DNA from: Burkholderia sp. Ac-20379
Lineage (GTDB): Bacteria > Pseudomonadota > Gammaproteobacteria > Burkholderiales > Burkholderiaceae
Assembly (NCBI RefSeq): GCF_017104645.1
Contig: NZ_JAAGPF010000013.1
Location: 1-50,709, forward strand
Direction: 5' to 3'
DNA length: 50,709 bases
Under the pieces are notes generated by a model. The model was not told where the DNA came from. It was given only the letters and a program-made list of their open reading frames with translations, and ran no database searches. Positions 18,249 through 26,808 of this stretch are shown here, in pieces (the first letter of the stretch is position 1; each line of letters starts with the position of its first letter). The translations under genes were made by a program, and so were the position numbers.

Positions 18249-19145
18249 TCAGGCCGCGTCGAGCGCCTTGATCAGGTCGACCAGCGCGCGCAGCCCCGGC
18301 GGCATGTGCCGGTTCGCCGGGAAGTACAGGAACAGGCCCGGCACCGGCGGGCACCAGTCCTCCAGCACCGCGCGCAATTGCCCCGACGCCAGCCCCGGCG
18401 CCGCATACATCTCGGGCACATAGGCGATGCCGAGGCCGTCGGCGGCCGCCTCCACCATCAGCGGATTGTGATCGAGCGTCAGCGTGCCGGGCACGTCGAT
18501 CGTCAGCTCCTGATCGTGCCGGCGGAACTCCCAGCGATAGCGCTTGCCGCTCGGCAGGCGCTGCCGGATGCAGCGATGCGCGTGCAGATCGTCGGGTGTG
18601 CGCAGCGCCGGCGCGCCGTCCAGATACGCGGGCGCGGCCACCGCCGCGAAGCGCAGGTCGGGCGCGAGCCGCACCGCCACCATGTCCTTCGGCACCGCCT
18701 CGCCAAGCCGGATGCCGGCGTCGAAACCCTGTTCGACGATGTCGACCAGTTGCCCCTGCGCCACCAGATCGAGCGCCACTTGCGGATAGCGGCGCTGGAA
18801 CTCGGGCACGACGCGCGTCAGCAGCACGCGGATCGCTCCTTCGCTGCCGTTGATGCGCACCGTGCCGCCGGGCCGCCCGCTCGCGGCGGCGGCATCGTCG
18901 AGCACGGCCGACAGCTCGCCGAGCACCGGCGCGAGCCGCGCGAGCAGGCGCTCGCCCTCCTGCGTCGGCGACACGCTGCGCGTGGTGCGGTTCAGCAGCC
19001 GCACGCCGAGCTGGCGCTCCAGCGCGCGCATCGCGTGGCTCAGCGCCGAGTGCGAGACGCCCAGCGCATCGGCCGCGCGCCGGAAGCTGCGGTGCGTGGC
19101 CACGGCGATGAAGGCATGCAGATCGGTGATCGATGGCGATTTCAT
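18249..19145 (-). CDS. LysR-family transcriptional regulator
   Basis: A 298-residue LTTR: an N-terminal winged helix-turn-helix (residues about 5-62, SFRRAADALGVSHSALSHAMRALE) and a two-lobed effector-binding domain (RINGSEGAIRVLL onward). It belongs to the CrgA/YhjC-like subgroup by appearance. It is divergent from the SDR gene at 19248 with 102 bp between them, the classic LTTR-target layout, so it probably controls that gene. The effector is unknown. Confidence 0.92.
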   Translation of the reverse strand: MKSPSITDLHAFIAVATHRSFRRAADALGVSHSALSHAMRALERQLGVRLLNRTTRSVSPTQEGERLLARLAPVLGELSAVLDDAAAASGRPGGTVRINGSEGAIRVLLTRVVPEFQRRYPQVALDLVAQGQLVDIVEQGFDAGIRLGEAVPKDMVAVRLAPDLRFAAVAAPAYLDGAPALRTPDDLHAHRCIRQRLPSGKRYRWEFRRHDQELTIDVPGTLTLDHNPLMVEAAADGLGIAYVPEMYAAPGLASGQLRAVLEDWCPPVPGLFLYFPANRHMPPGLRALVDLIKALDAA

Positions 19146-19247
19146 TGGTCGATATTACTCACCAACACATGCAAGATCCAGGGGATTCTCGAACCAATCG
19201 ACGATCACTACGATGGCTTCATTGATCCCCCATCGAAGGAGAACGTC

Positions 19248-20078
19248 ATGCGGAAAACCTGGCTCATCACCGGCACCACGGCCGGGCTCGGCCGCTTGCT
19301 GACCGAGAAGGCGCTGCAACGCGGCGATCGCGTCGCGGCCACCGTGCGCCGCGACGGCGCGCTCGACGCGCTGCGGGCGCAGTACGGCGAACGCCTGCTG
19401 ACGCTGCGCGCCGACGTGACCGACACACCCGCGCTGCGCGCCGCCGTCGATCGCGCGTTCGCGGCGTTCGGACGCATCGACGTGGTGGTCAGCAACGCCG
19501 CCTACGGCCTGTTCGGCGCGGCCGAGGAAGCGAGCGACGCACAGATCGCGCGCCAGATCGCCACCAACCTCACCGGCTCGATCCAGTTCGTGCGCGCGGT
19601 GCTGCCGCACCTGCGGCAACAGGGCGGCGGGCGCATCGTGCAGGTGTCGTCGGAGGGCGGCCAGATCGCCTACCCCGGCTTCAGCCTCTATCACGCGACC
19701 AAGTGGGGCATCGAGGGCTTTCTCGAATCGGTCGCGCAGGAGGTCAAGCCGTTCGGCATCGACGTGCTGATCGTCGAGCCGGGGCCGACGCGCACGCAGT
19801 TCGGCGCGAGCCTCGACCGCACCGAGCCGATGCCGTGCTACGACGCCACCCCGGCCGGCGAAATCCGCCGTGCGATCGGGAGCGGCGCGTTCAACGAATA
19901 CGGCGATGCCGAGCGCACCGTCGACGCGATGCTGCCCGCGATCGATGCAGCCGAGCCGCCGTTGCGGCTCGCGCTGGGCAGCTCGACGTTCCGTGGCGTA
20001 TCGGCCGCGCTGCGGCAACGGCTTGCGCTGCTCGAATCGCAGCGCGAGGTGGCGCTGTCGGTCATGCCGCCGGCCTGA
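19248..20078 (+). CDS. Short-chain dehydrogenase/reductase
   Basis: A 276-residue classical SDR. The NAD(P)-binding motif is TGTTAGLGR near residues 8-16, VSNAAYG corresponds to NNAG, and catalytic Ser/Tyr/Lys sit in VSSEGG and LYHATKWG (YxxxK). GAAGGAG lies just before the ATG at 19248. It resembles the second SDR of the TetR-controlled pair at 45357 in overall design. The substrate is unknown; regulation by the divergent LysR is likely from layout. Confidence 0.9.
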   Translation: MRKTWLITGTTAGLGRLLTEKALQRGDRVAATVRRDGALDALRAQYGERLLTLRADVTDTPALRAAVDRAFAAFGRIDVVVSNAAYGLFGAAEEASDAQIARQIATNLTGSIQFVRAVLPHLRQQGGGRIVQVSSEGGQIAYPGFSLYHATKWGIEGFLESVAQEVKPFGIDVLIVEPGPTRTQFGASLDRTEPMPCYDATPAGEIRRAIGSGAFNEYGDAERTVDAMLPAIDAAEPPLRLALGSSTFRGVSAALRQRLALLESQREVALSVMPPA

Positions 20079-20114
20079 AAAACGATTCGCGGGCCGCTCG
20101 CCGGCCGTAAACGC

Positions 20115-20149
20115 AAGAACGTCGCGGCCGACAGCGCCGCGACGTTCTT
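20115..20149. terminator. Bidirectional hairpin terminator, SDR / PBP1A
   Basis: A perfect 14-bp stem, AAGAACGTCGCGGC (20115-20128) with 20136-20149, followed by one extra T. It is placed between convergent genes ending at 20078 and 20203. A second perfect 10-bp GC hairpin follows at 20165-20190, immediately after the PBP1A stop. Confidence 0.7.
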
Positions 20150-20202
20150 TGCCGGGTTCAGGTTGCGCGCCCGCCTTCGAGCGGGCGCGCGGCCGAACCG
20201 GA

Positions 20203-22728
20203 TCAGGGCTTGTCGAACATGTCCATGATCTGCTGCTTCTCCTGCGCCGTGACGGGCGGCGGCGTCAGGCCCGCGGCGCCGGCCGAGCCGAGCGCATCGT
20301 TGGCGTTGATGCCGTTGCCGGCCTGGTTGATGTCGACGCTCGACACGAACCCGTTGCCCGGCGTGTGATCGGCGAAATACAGCTCGCCGTCGATGGTCGT
20401 CACGCCGTCCGGCATCGCCATCTGCTGCTCGGGCACGCCGTGCAGCGCCGTGCGCATGTAGTTGATCCAGATCGGCAAGGCCAACTGCGCGCCGAATTCG
20501 CGGCTGCCGAGGCTCTTCGGCTGGTCGTAGCCCATCCAGGCCACCGCCACCAGCGACTGCTGATAGCCGGCGAACCAGCCGTCCTTCGCGTCGTTGGTGG
20601 TACCCGTCTTGCCCTGCAGATCGCTGCGGCCCAGCACGTTCGAACCGGCGCCGGTGCCCGACGTCGCGACCGTGTGCAGCAGGCTGTTCATGATGTAGGC
20701 GTTGCGCGAATCGACGGTGTGCTGCGCGTTGCTGCCCGCGATCGCCGGCTGCGCCTTCTGCAGCGGCTGGCCGTGCGCGTCGTCCACCTCGGCGATCAGA
20801 TACGGATCGACGCGGTAGCCGCCGTTGGCGAACACCGAGTAGGCGCCGGCCAGTTGCAGCGGCGTGACGAGGCCCGCGCCAAGCGCCATCGGCAGGTACG
20901 GCGGCGTCTTGGCCGGATCGAAGCCGAAGCGCTGCGTGACGTAATCCTGCGCGTACTTGGTGCCGATCGACGCGAGGATCCGGATCGACACGAGGTTCTT
21001 CGAACGGCGCAGCGCTTCGCGCATCGTCATCGGGCCGTCGGGCTGATCGTCGTCCTTCGGTTCCCAGGCCGCGCCGCCCGGCGTGCTCGACGGGAACGAC
21101 AGCGGCGCATCGTCGATGATGGTGGCCGGCCCGAGGCCCTTGTCGAGCGAGGCCGAATAGATGAACGGCTTGAAGCTCGAACCCGGCTGGCGCCAGGCCT
21201 GCGTGACGTGATTGAACTTGCTCTTGTTGAAGTCGAAGCCGCCGACCAGCGAACGGATCGCGCCGTCCTGCGGAGCCAGCGCAATCAGCGCGCCTTCCAC
21301 CTGCGGCAGTTGCGACAGTTGCCATGCGCCCTTCGGATCCTTGGTCACGCGCACGATCGAGCCGGGCTTGATGCGCACCGCATCGGCGGCGCGCGGGCTC
21401 AGCGCGGCGGCCGCGAAGCGCACGCCGGCCGCGTTGATGCTGGCCTTCTCGCCGCCCACGAACTGCACCTGCACGCCCGACGGCGCCGCCGCCGTCACGA
21501 CCGCCGATTGCAGATCGCCGTTGTCGGGGTGATCGGCGAGCGCGTCGTCGATCGCCTCGTCGCGCGCGTCGCCGTCGGCCGGCAGCGCGATGAAGCCTTC
21601 GGGGCCGCGATAGCCGTGGCGGCGCTCGTAATCGAGAATGCCGCGGCGCACCGCCTGATAGGCCGCTTCCTGATCGCTCGAATTGATCGTCGTGGTGACC
21701 GTCAGGCCGCGCGTGTAGGTTTCGTCCTTGTACTGCGCGTACATCATCTGGCGGACCATCTCCGAGATGTATTCCGCATGCACCGCGTACTGGTTGCCCG
21801 GCGTGCGCGTGTGGATCTCTTCCTTCACCGCTTCGTCGTACTGCTGCGGCGTGATGTAGCCGAGCTCGCGCATGCGCTGCAGGATGTACTGCTGGCGGAT
21901 CTTCGCGCGCTTCGGATTGACCACGGGGTTATAGGCCGACGGCGCCTTCGGCAGCCCGGCCAGCATCGCGGCCTCGGCCAGCGTGATGTCCTTCAGATCC
22001 TTGCCGAAATACACGCGCGCGGCGGCCGCGAAGCCGTAGGCGCGCTGGCCCAGATAGATCTGATTCATGTACAGCTCGAGGATCTGGTCTTTCGACAGCG
22101 TCTTCTCGATCTTGTACGCCAGCAGCATTTCGTAGATCTTGCGCGTGTAGGTCTTCTCGCTCGACAGGAAGAAGTTGCGCGCCACCTGCATCGTGATCGT
22201 GCTCGCGCCCTGGCGCGCACCGCCGTGCAGCAGGTCGGCCACGCCGGCCCGCATGATGCCGACGAAATCCACGCCGCCGTGCTCGTAGAAGCGGTAATCC
22301 TCGATCGCGAGCACCGCCTTCTTCATGACGTCGGGAATGTCCTGGAAGCGCACCAGGCTGCGGCGCTCCTCGCCGAACTCGCCGATCAGCACGTGATCGG
22401 CCGTGTAGACGCGCAGCGGCACCTTCGGCTGGTAGTTGGTCAGCGCATCGAGCGACGGCAGTTGCGGCGCCATCACCACCAGCGCGTAGCCGACGATCAG
22501 CGCGCCGATCACGCCGGCGACGGCGGCCAGCCCGGCGAACCAGATCGCGATGCGGGCGCCGAGCGAGCGGCGGCCCGAATCGCCGTCGTCGCGGCCGCGA
22601 CGGTCGCCGCCGCCTCCGCCGCCACCGCCGCCGTGGCGGTCGGATTCATCCGCGTAGAACGCGCCGGACGGCGAGCGGCGTAACTTGTAATTGGGTTCGG
22701 AATCGGACGGTCGTTTGATGATCGGCAT
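20203..22728 (-). CDS. mrcA: Penicillin-binding protein 1A (bifunctional class A PBP)
   Basis: An 841-residue peptidoglycan glycosyltransferase/transpeptidase. There is a cytoplasmic N-terminus (1-58) with a run of nine glycines (33-41), a TM helix about 59-86, and the GT51 domain with catalytic Glu143 in AIEDYRFYEHGGVD and QGASTITMQ. An OB-like insert is followed by the transpeptidase with Ser517 in GSSFKPF, the SKN-type RRSKNL and KTGTTN (Lys707). A TAGAAT -10-like element on the minus strand lies near 22880. It is not next to pilMNOPQ, the usual neighbour of ponA in related bacteria, so it may be an additional PBP1A. Confidence 0.93.
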   Translation of the reverse strand: MPIIKRPSDSEPNYKLRRSPSGAFYADESDRHGGGGGGGGGDRRGRDDGDSGRRSLGARIAIWFAGLAAVAGVIGALIVGYALVVMAPQLPSLDALTNYQPKVPLRVYTADHVLIGEFGEERRSLVRFQDIPDVMKKAVLAIEDYRFYEHGGVDFVGIMRAGVADLLHGGARQGASTITMQVARNFFLSSEKTYTRKIYEMLLAYKIEKTLSKDQILELYMNQIYLGQRAYGFAAAARVYFGKDLKDITLAEAAMLAGLPKAPSAYNPVVNPKRAKIRQQYILQRMRELGYITPQQYDEAVKEEIHTRTPGNQYAVHAEYISEMVRQMMYAQYKDETYTRGLTVTTTINSSDQEAAYQAVRRGILDYERRHGYRGPEGFIALPADGDARDEAIDDALADHPDNGDLQSAVVTAAAPSGVQVQFVGGEKASINAAGVRFAAAALSPRAADAVRIKPGSIVRVTKDPKGAWQLSQLPQVEGALIALAPQDGAIRSLVGGFDFNKSKFNHVTQAWRQPGSSFKPFIYSASLDKGLGPATIIDDAPLSFPSSTPGGAAWEPKDDDQPDGPMTMREALRRSKNLVSIRILASIGTKYAQDYVTQRFGFDPAKTPPYLPMALGAGLVTPLQLAGAYSVFANGGYRVDPYLIAEVDDAHGQPLQKAQPAIAGSNAQHTVDSRNAYIMNSLLHTVATSGTGAGSNVLGRSDLQGKTGTTNDAKDGWFAGYQQSLVAVAWMGYDQPKSLGSREFGAQLALPIWINYMRTALHGVPEQQMAMPDGVTTIDGELYFADHTPGNGFVSSVDINQAGNGINANDALGSAGAAGLTPPPVTAQEKQQIMDMFDKP

Positions 22729-23303
22729 GTCGGAATGGCAGGCGCGGCAGCGGCACCGTGAGCGCGCGCAAGGTGCGCGCGTGTGGATCGATACGTCAGG
22801 CTAGACGCGATGCGGATGGAGCGTAGCACGTCGACGGACCCAGGCACGTGTGGATCCGTTCCCGCGACGTGACAGCGCATTCTAATGAAATCACCCCGGC
22901 CCTCTCGCGATTTTTTGTAAAAATTTCCGCCACCCGCCCCATCGTGGGGCGGCGTGCCGCGCAGCGCTGGCGCAGCCCGTTTGCGGGCGGCCCGATGCGC
23001 TTCGCCGGCACGCATCGGCGAAAGCTTCGCGCGCAATTATGCACGCATTGAATTCGCGTTTCCGCGTTTCTCGCCTTTCAATGGCGAAAGCATTGTATCC
23101 ATCTGTATTTTTCACTGGAAATCCACGCGTGCCGTCCATATTTCCTGCTCGCGCATCAGCATGCCCCCGCCCGCGCCGAACGCCGTGTTTAAGCGGTGTT
23201 TAAGCGATCCGGTGGTGTAATATCCGCCGGCACATCGGGCGCGCAGCGCCGTGCCGCCGACGCGGTCGCCGACCGCGTCGTCATCATCATCACGGAGGGT
23301 TTC
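22729..23303. other. 575-bp divergent control region between PBP1A and pspA
   Basis: No convincing gene is seen. From left to right it holds a GC hairpin near 22762-22780 in the PBP1A leader, an AT-rich stretch at 22907-22927, a hairpin CCGCCCCA-TCG-TGGGGCGG near 22937-22955, a further AT-rich zone 23035-23120, then the tandem repeat and promoter of pspA. No sigma-54 -24/-12 pair (TGGCAC-N5-TTGC) was found before pspA. Confidence 0.6.
23185..23223 (+). promoter_or_regulatory. pspA promoter with perfect 11-bp tandem repeat (PhoP-box-like)
   Basis: GTGTTTAAGCG occurs twice head to tail (23185-23195 and 23196-23206). Inside it is TGTTTA-AGCGG-TGTTTA (23186-23202), which matches the enterobacterial PhoP box (T/G)GTTTA-N5-(T/G)GTTTA. 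A TAATAT -10 candidate lies at 23218-23223, 15 bp after the box, and GTGTTT of the second repeat sits at the -35 position (16-bp spacer). Binding by a PhoP/OmpR-family regulator is inferred. Confidence 0.6.
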
Positions 23304-23984
23304 ATGTCGCTTTTCGACTCTATTTCGCGCACGCTCAAAGGCCTGTTGAATGACGCGGCCGATTCGGTGCAGGATCCGTCGCGCGATGCACGCCAGATCG
23401 TGCGGGAGCTCGACGACAGCATCGGTCGCGCCGAGAATTCGCTGATCGAGATCGAAGCGCAGGTGGCCACGCAGCGCAGCAAGTGCGATGCGGCCAACGA
23501 CAAGGTGCGCAAGTACGAAGAAGGCGCGAAGCGCGCGCTGCAATCGGGCGACGAATCGCTCGCCCGCGAGGCGCTGACCGCGCAGAGCAACGCCGAAGTC
23601 GAACGCAACGCACTCGCGCACGAACTCGAAACGCTGGAGCCGTCGGTCGACAAGCTCAAGTCGCAGATCGCCGACATGCGTCAGCGCCGCAACGACCTGA
23701 ACACGCGCTCGAACATCCTGCAGGCGAAGCAGGAAATCGCGCAGGCCAAGGACGTGGCGGCCACGGCGCTGGGCGGCATCGGCGGCAAGGATCTGTCGGG
23801 CGATTTCCAGAAGCTGGAAGACAAGGTCGCGCTGTCGAACGCGCGCTCGGACGCCCGCCTGAACTCGGCCGACACCAACAGCGGCAAGGCGCTCGACGAC
23901 AAGCTCGCGGCGCTCAATCGCGGCCCGTCGGTCGACGATCGTCTCGAAGCGCTGAAGAAGCAACTGAACACGCCGGCGCAGTAA
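23304..23984 (+). CDS. pspA: Phage-shock protein A / IM30 family
   Basis: A 226-residue, almost wholly helical coiled-coil protein of the PspA/Vipp1 (ESCRT-III) superfamily. It starts MSLFDSISRTLKGLLNDA, an amphipathic helix that binds stressed membrane, then DDSIGRAENSLIEIEAQVA and long heptad regions to about residue 165. PspA maintains the proton-motive force and forms membrane-remodelling assemblies (family knowledge). GGAGGG lies 6 nt before the ATG. The leader (23229-23279) can form two GC-rich hairpins. No pspB, pspC or pspF is near; the downstream partner is a TPR membrane protein. Confidence 0.9.
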   Translation: MSLFDSISRTLKGLLNDAADSVQDPSRDARQIVRELDDSIGRAENSLIEIEAQVATQRSKCDAANDKVRKYEEGAKRALQSGDESLAREALTAQSNAEVERNALAHELETLEPSVDKLKSQIADMRQRRNDLNTRSNILQAKQEIAQAKDVAATALGGIGGKDLSGDFQKLEDKVALSNARSDARLNSADTNSGKALDDKLAALNRGPSVDDRLEALKKQLNTPAQ

Positions 23985-24073
23985 CACGCGCACCGGCCGC
24001 TCCGCGCGCGGCCGGGTTCGCCCGGCCCGCGCGGCTCCGCCCGCAAGGAGGCAGGCTCGCCGCCTGGTCAATC

Positions 24074-25309
24074 ATGAAGAAATTCGTCGCCGCCGCAGGC
24101 ATCGCGCTGCTGGCCGCATCGGCCAGCGTGTTCGCGGCCGTGCCGTCGCTGTCGCAGGTCACCCAATCGATCGAGCAGCGCGACTGGCAACGCGCCGACA
24201 GCCAGCTCTCGCAAGTCATCGCGGCGCACCCCGACAACCCGCGCGCGCACTATCTGTACGGTCAGGTGCTCGACCGCGAAGGCCGCTCGGCCGACGCGCT
24301 CGCCGAGATCGAACGCGCGAAGTCGCTCGACCCGTCGCTCCATTTCACGAACCCGCAAGCGTTCGCGCAAACCGAGTCGCGCGTGCGCGCCGATGCGCAG
24401 CGCGCCTCGGGCCAGCACCGCTCGGCCACCTCGGGCGGCGCGCTGGTGCCGACCGATTCGCAACTGACGCAGCAGGCGCAGTTTGCGCCGGCCAAGCCCG
24501 CGCATCACGGCCCGTCGGCCGCGATGTGGATCGGCCTGATCCTGCTGGTGGCGGTGATCGCGCTGGTGCTGCGCTGGACGCTGCGCCGCTCGCGTTCGAC
24601 CGAAAACCAGGCCGCCGACGACGAGCGCCGCGCGCAGCTGAAGCGCGCCACCGATCTGCTCAACGAAGTGCGTCCGCTCAAGCTCGATGCGCGCATTTCG
24701 ACGATGCCGGGCGTGTCGGCGCTGACGGGCGAGATCGAGGCCGTGGAAAGCGAGGCGCGCAGCCTCGTCGAAGCGCTGTCGAACGGCAAGAATCCGGTGC
24801 CGCCGTATCAGCTCGAGGATCTCGAGCACCGCTTCGCGAGCCTGAAGGCGCGCGTCGAAGGCCGGCCCGATCCGAACGCGGCGCCGGCCTCGGCGCCCGG
24901 CACGAACTTCGGTTCGGGGGCCGGTTCGGGTTCGGTGTTTGCTCAGGAAGCGGATCGCCTGACGCAGCCGCCGTATCCGCCCTACCCGCCGCAAGCACCG
25001 TATCCGTATCCGCCGCAGCAACCGCCGGTGGTGATCCAGCAGGGCGGCGGCATCGGCAGCGGCGTGGGCGGCCTGCTGACCGGCGTGCTGCTCGGCGAGG
25101 CGCTGTCGGGCAACCGCGAGCGCGTGGTCGAGCGCGACGTGATCGTCGACGACCAGCGCCAGCACGGCTCGGGCTCGATCGGCAATCCGTTCGACAACGG
25201 CGGGAACGACAGTCGCTTCGATCTGGGCCAGAACGACAACTGGGACAGCGGCAACGACAGCGGCGGCGTCGATCTCGGCAGCACGGACGACGACTGGAAC
25301 AATAGCTGA
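24074..25309 (+). CDS. TPR-containing single-pass membrane protein, PspA neighbour
   Basis: A 411-residue protein. Residues 1-22 are a Sec signal or anchor (MKKFVAAAGIALLAASASVF), 24-95 hold two TPR-like helical repeats (DNPRAHYLYGQVLDREGRSA), 148-168 are a hydrophobic TM segment (MWIGLILLVAVIALVLRW) followed by RRSRS, and 180-260 are a charged helical, probably cytoplasmic domain. Then come a Pro/Tyr-rich linker (299-318), a glycine-rich hydrophobic stretch (GIGSGVGGLLTGVLLGEALS, 327-346) and an acidic Asn/Asp/Gly-rich tail ending DDDWNNS. AAGGAGG is upstream. It follows pspA by 89 nt. I do not know a named family; it may anchor or sense for PspA. Confidence 0.78.
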   Translation: MKKFVAAAGIALLAASASVFAAVPSLSQVTQSIEQRDWQRADSQLSQVIAAHPDNPRAHYLYGQVLDREGRSADALAEIERAKSLDPSLHFTNPQAFAQTESRVRADAQRASGQHRSATSGGALVPTDSQLTQQAQFAPAKPAHHGPSAAMWIGLILLVAVIALVLRWTLRRSRSTENQAADDERRAQLKRATDLLNEVRPLKLDARISTMPGVSALTGEIEAVESEARSLVEALSNGKNPVPPYQLEDLEHRFASLKARVEGRPDPNAAPASAPGTNFGSGAGSGSVFAQEADRLTQPPYPPYPPQAPYPYPPQQPPVVIQQGGGIGSGVGGLLTGVLLGEALSGNRERVVERDVIVDDQRQHGSGSIGNPFDNGGNDSRFDLGQNDNWDSGNDSGGVDLGSTDDDWNNS

Positions 25310-25340
25310 GCGCACAACCATGCGCCGCATGCACACCTCG

Positions 25341-25364
25341 ACGGGCCGGCAACGGCCCGTTTTT
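25341..25364 (+). terminator. Rho-independent terminator after the TPR gene
   Basis: ACGGGCC (25341-25347) pairs with GGCCCGT (25354-25360) around a 6-nt loop, followed by TTTT. It closes the pspA-TPR unit, so mscL probably has its own promoter (TATCAT at 25436-25441 is a candidate -10). Confidence 0.8.
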
Positions 25365-25507
25365 CATGGCGCGCCGAACGCAACGGACTTTGTTAACATT
25401 GGTCAGTCGAACTTTCGGTGTCCGATCGGGTTCGCTATCATCACCGCGTTCGCGTGCGGGCAGGTCCGGCCGCACATCCCCTACCCCTTCCCCGGAGAAA
25501 CCTGCAT

Positions 25508-25954
25508 ATGAGCATCGTCAAGGAATTCAAGGAGTTCGCCGTCAAGGGCAACGTGATGGACTTGGCTGTCGGTGTGATCATCGGCGGCGCGTTTTCGAAG
25601 ATCGTCGACTCCATCGTCAAGGATCTGATCATGCCGGTGATCGGCGTGATTACCGGTGGCCTCGATTTCTCGAACAAGTTCATCCAGCTCGGGCCGATTC
25701 CCGCGACCTTCAAGGGCAACCCGGATTCCTACAAGGATCTGCAGGCGGCAGGCGTCGCCCTGTTCGGCTACGGTTCGTTCATCACCGTGCTGATCAACTT
25801 CATCATCCTCGCGTTCATCATCTTCATGATGGTGCGCTTCATCAACCGCCTGCGCCGTCCGGAAGAAGCGCCGGCCACCCCGGCCGCACCGCCGCCGACG
25901 CCGGAAGACGTGATGCTGCTGCGCGAGATCCGCGATTCGCTGAAGAACCGCTGA
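25508..25954 (+). CDS. mscL: Large-conductance mechanosensitive channel
   Basis: A 148-residue MscL, slightly longer than the E. coli protein. The N-terminal amphipathic helix [20 protein letters not shown] leads into TM1 ([17 protein letters not shown]), a periplasmic loop, then TM2 ([18 protein letters not shown]) and a cytoplasmic helix LLREIRDSL after a Pro/Ala linker. It opens under membrane tension to vent solutes during hypo-osmotic shock. It sits just after the pspA-TPR unit on the same strand. Confidence 0.97.
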   Translation: MSIVKEFKEFAVKGNVMDLAVGVIIGGAFSKIVDSIVKDLIMPVIGVITGGLDFSNKFIQLGPIPATFKGNPDSYKDLQAAGVALFGYGSFITVLINFIILAFIIFMMVRFINRLRRPEEAPATPAAPPPTPEDVMLLREIRDSLKNR

Positions 25955-25986
25955 CAGCCGCCGCGCCCTGCGCGCGTCACGCCTGG

Positions 25987-26013
25987 AAAAGCCCGCCGCG
26001 CGCGGGCTTTTTT
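25987..26013 (+). terminator. Rho-independent terminator of mscL
   Basis: AAAAGCCCGC (25987-25996) pairs with GCGGGCTTTT (26002-26011) around CGCGC and is followed by a T-run (six Ts from 26008). It is 33 nt after the mscL stop. The rest of the 353-bp gap to 26307 holds a TATAAA hexamer at 26259-26264, a possible -10 for the next gene, and no other gene I can support. Confidence 0.9.
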
Positions 26014-26307
26014 GCGTGCGCTTTGGTGCGGCGCACTGCGCGGGCGCCGCGCGTACGCGGGAAAACACTCATCGTTTCGGCGACCGAAAACCGCGCTTTT
26101 TTGCGAATCGGCCTGCACATGCCGCGATTGCCGCACTATCATGAAACGGCAGTGACATTACACAAGGCGCACAATGCGCCTACATGACGATCAGGGTTTG
26201 GGACGCATCGGCAATGCTCGGCACGACTGAACATCGTGAAGCCGGCTTTTTCGTATGCTATAAAAGATCGGCATGCGGGCGCGCTAGCCGGTTTGGGGGT
26301 GGGTCGC

Positions 26308-26793
26308 ATGACAAAGCCACAAATCTTGCAATCGTTTTTGACGCGAGTGTTTATGTCCTTTCCGAAAAAACGCCGACGCATGCAGGAAGACGGCCAGGAA
26401 TCGTTTCTCGCCGTCCTGCATCACGCGAAACCGTTCGCCCAGCTCGACACCAAGCTCTCCCGCGCCCGCGCCCAGGACGAGCCGGTGCTGTATGCGCACG
26501 TACTGCCCGGCCTCGACGTGCTGCTCTGCACGGTGCGCGGCGCGCAGCCGCCGTATCCGGCCATTGCCGACCTGCGCAAGCGCTGCATTGAATCGATCAG
26601 CAACGCGCTCGAGCAGCCGATCGAAGGGCTGGAAAACGGCGGTTACTGGTACGAGGCGAGCGGCTTCGGCTTTCTCGTGTTCGCGAGCCGCGCGCGAGCG
26701 CGCATCCTGCCCGAGTTCGCGGCCGGGGGAAGCCTCGGCGAGCGCAGCACGAGCCGGCAAAATGCCGGCGACACCACGCCCCGGTCGCTCTGA
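26308..26793 (+). CDS. Hypothetical protein of unknown function
   Basis: A 161-residue protein counted from the ATG at 26308 (MTKPQILQSF); in-frame alternatives are 26236, 26353 (MSFPKKRRRM) and 26380. I do not recognise a family. The core alternates hydrophobic strands and helices (VLYAHVLPGLDVLLCTVRG, then IADLRKRCIESISNALEQP, then GFGFLVFASRARARI), suggesting a small alpha/beta domain. The N-terminus is basic and the C-terminal 30 residues are low-complexity. Codon use and third-position GC agree with real genes. It stands alone between terminators at 25987 and 26809. Confidence 0.6.
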   Translation: MTKPQILQSFLTRVFMSFPKKRRRMQEDGQESFLAVLHHAKPFAQLDTKLSRARAQDEPVLYAHVLPGLDVLLCTVRGAQPPYPAIADLRKRCIESISNALEQPIEGLENGGYWYEASGFGFLVFASRARARILPEFAAGGSLGERSTSRQNAGDTTPRSL

Positions 26794-26808
26794 CCGGGCT
26801 GCACCGAA

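Noticed and set aside
18141-19247. Upstream extension of the SDR frame through the LysR gene
   Set aside because: The SDR start at 19248 has a ribosome site and the expected N-terminus; the extension is antisense to LysR.
22729-23303. Sigma-54 promoter for pspA
   Set aside because: GGCAC-like words near 22843 and 23009 lack a TTGC partner at the right distance, and no pspF is nearby.
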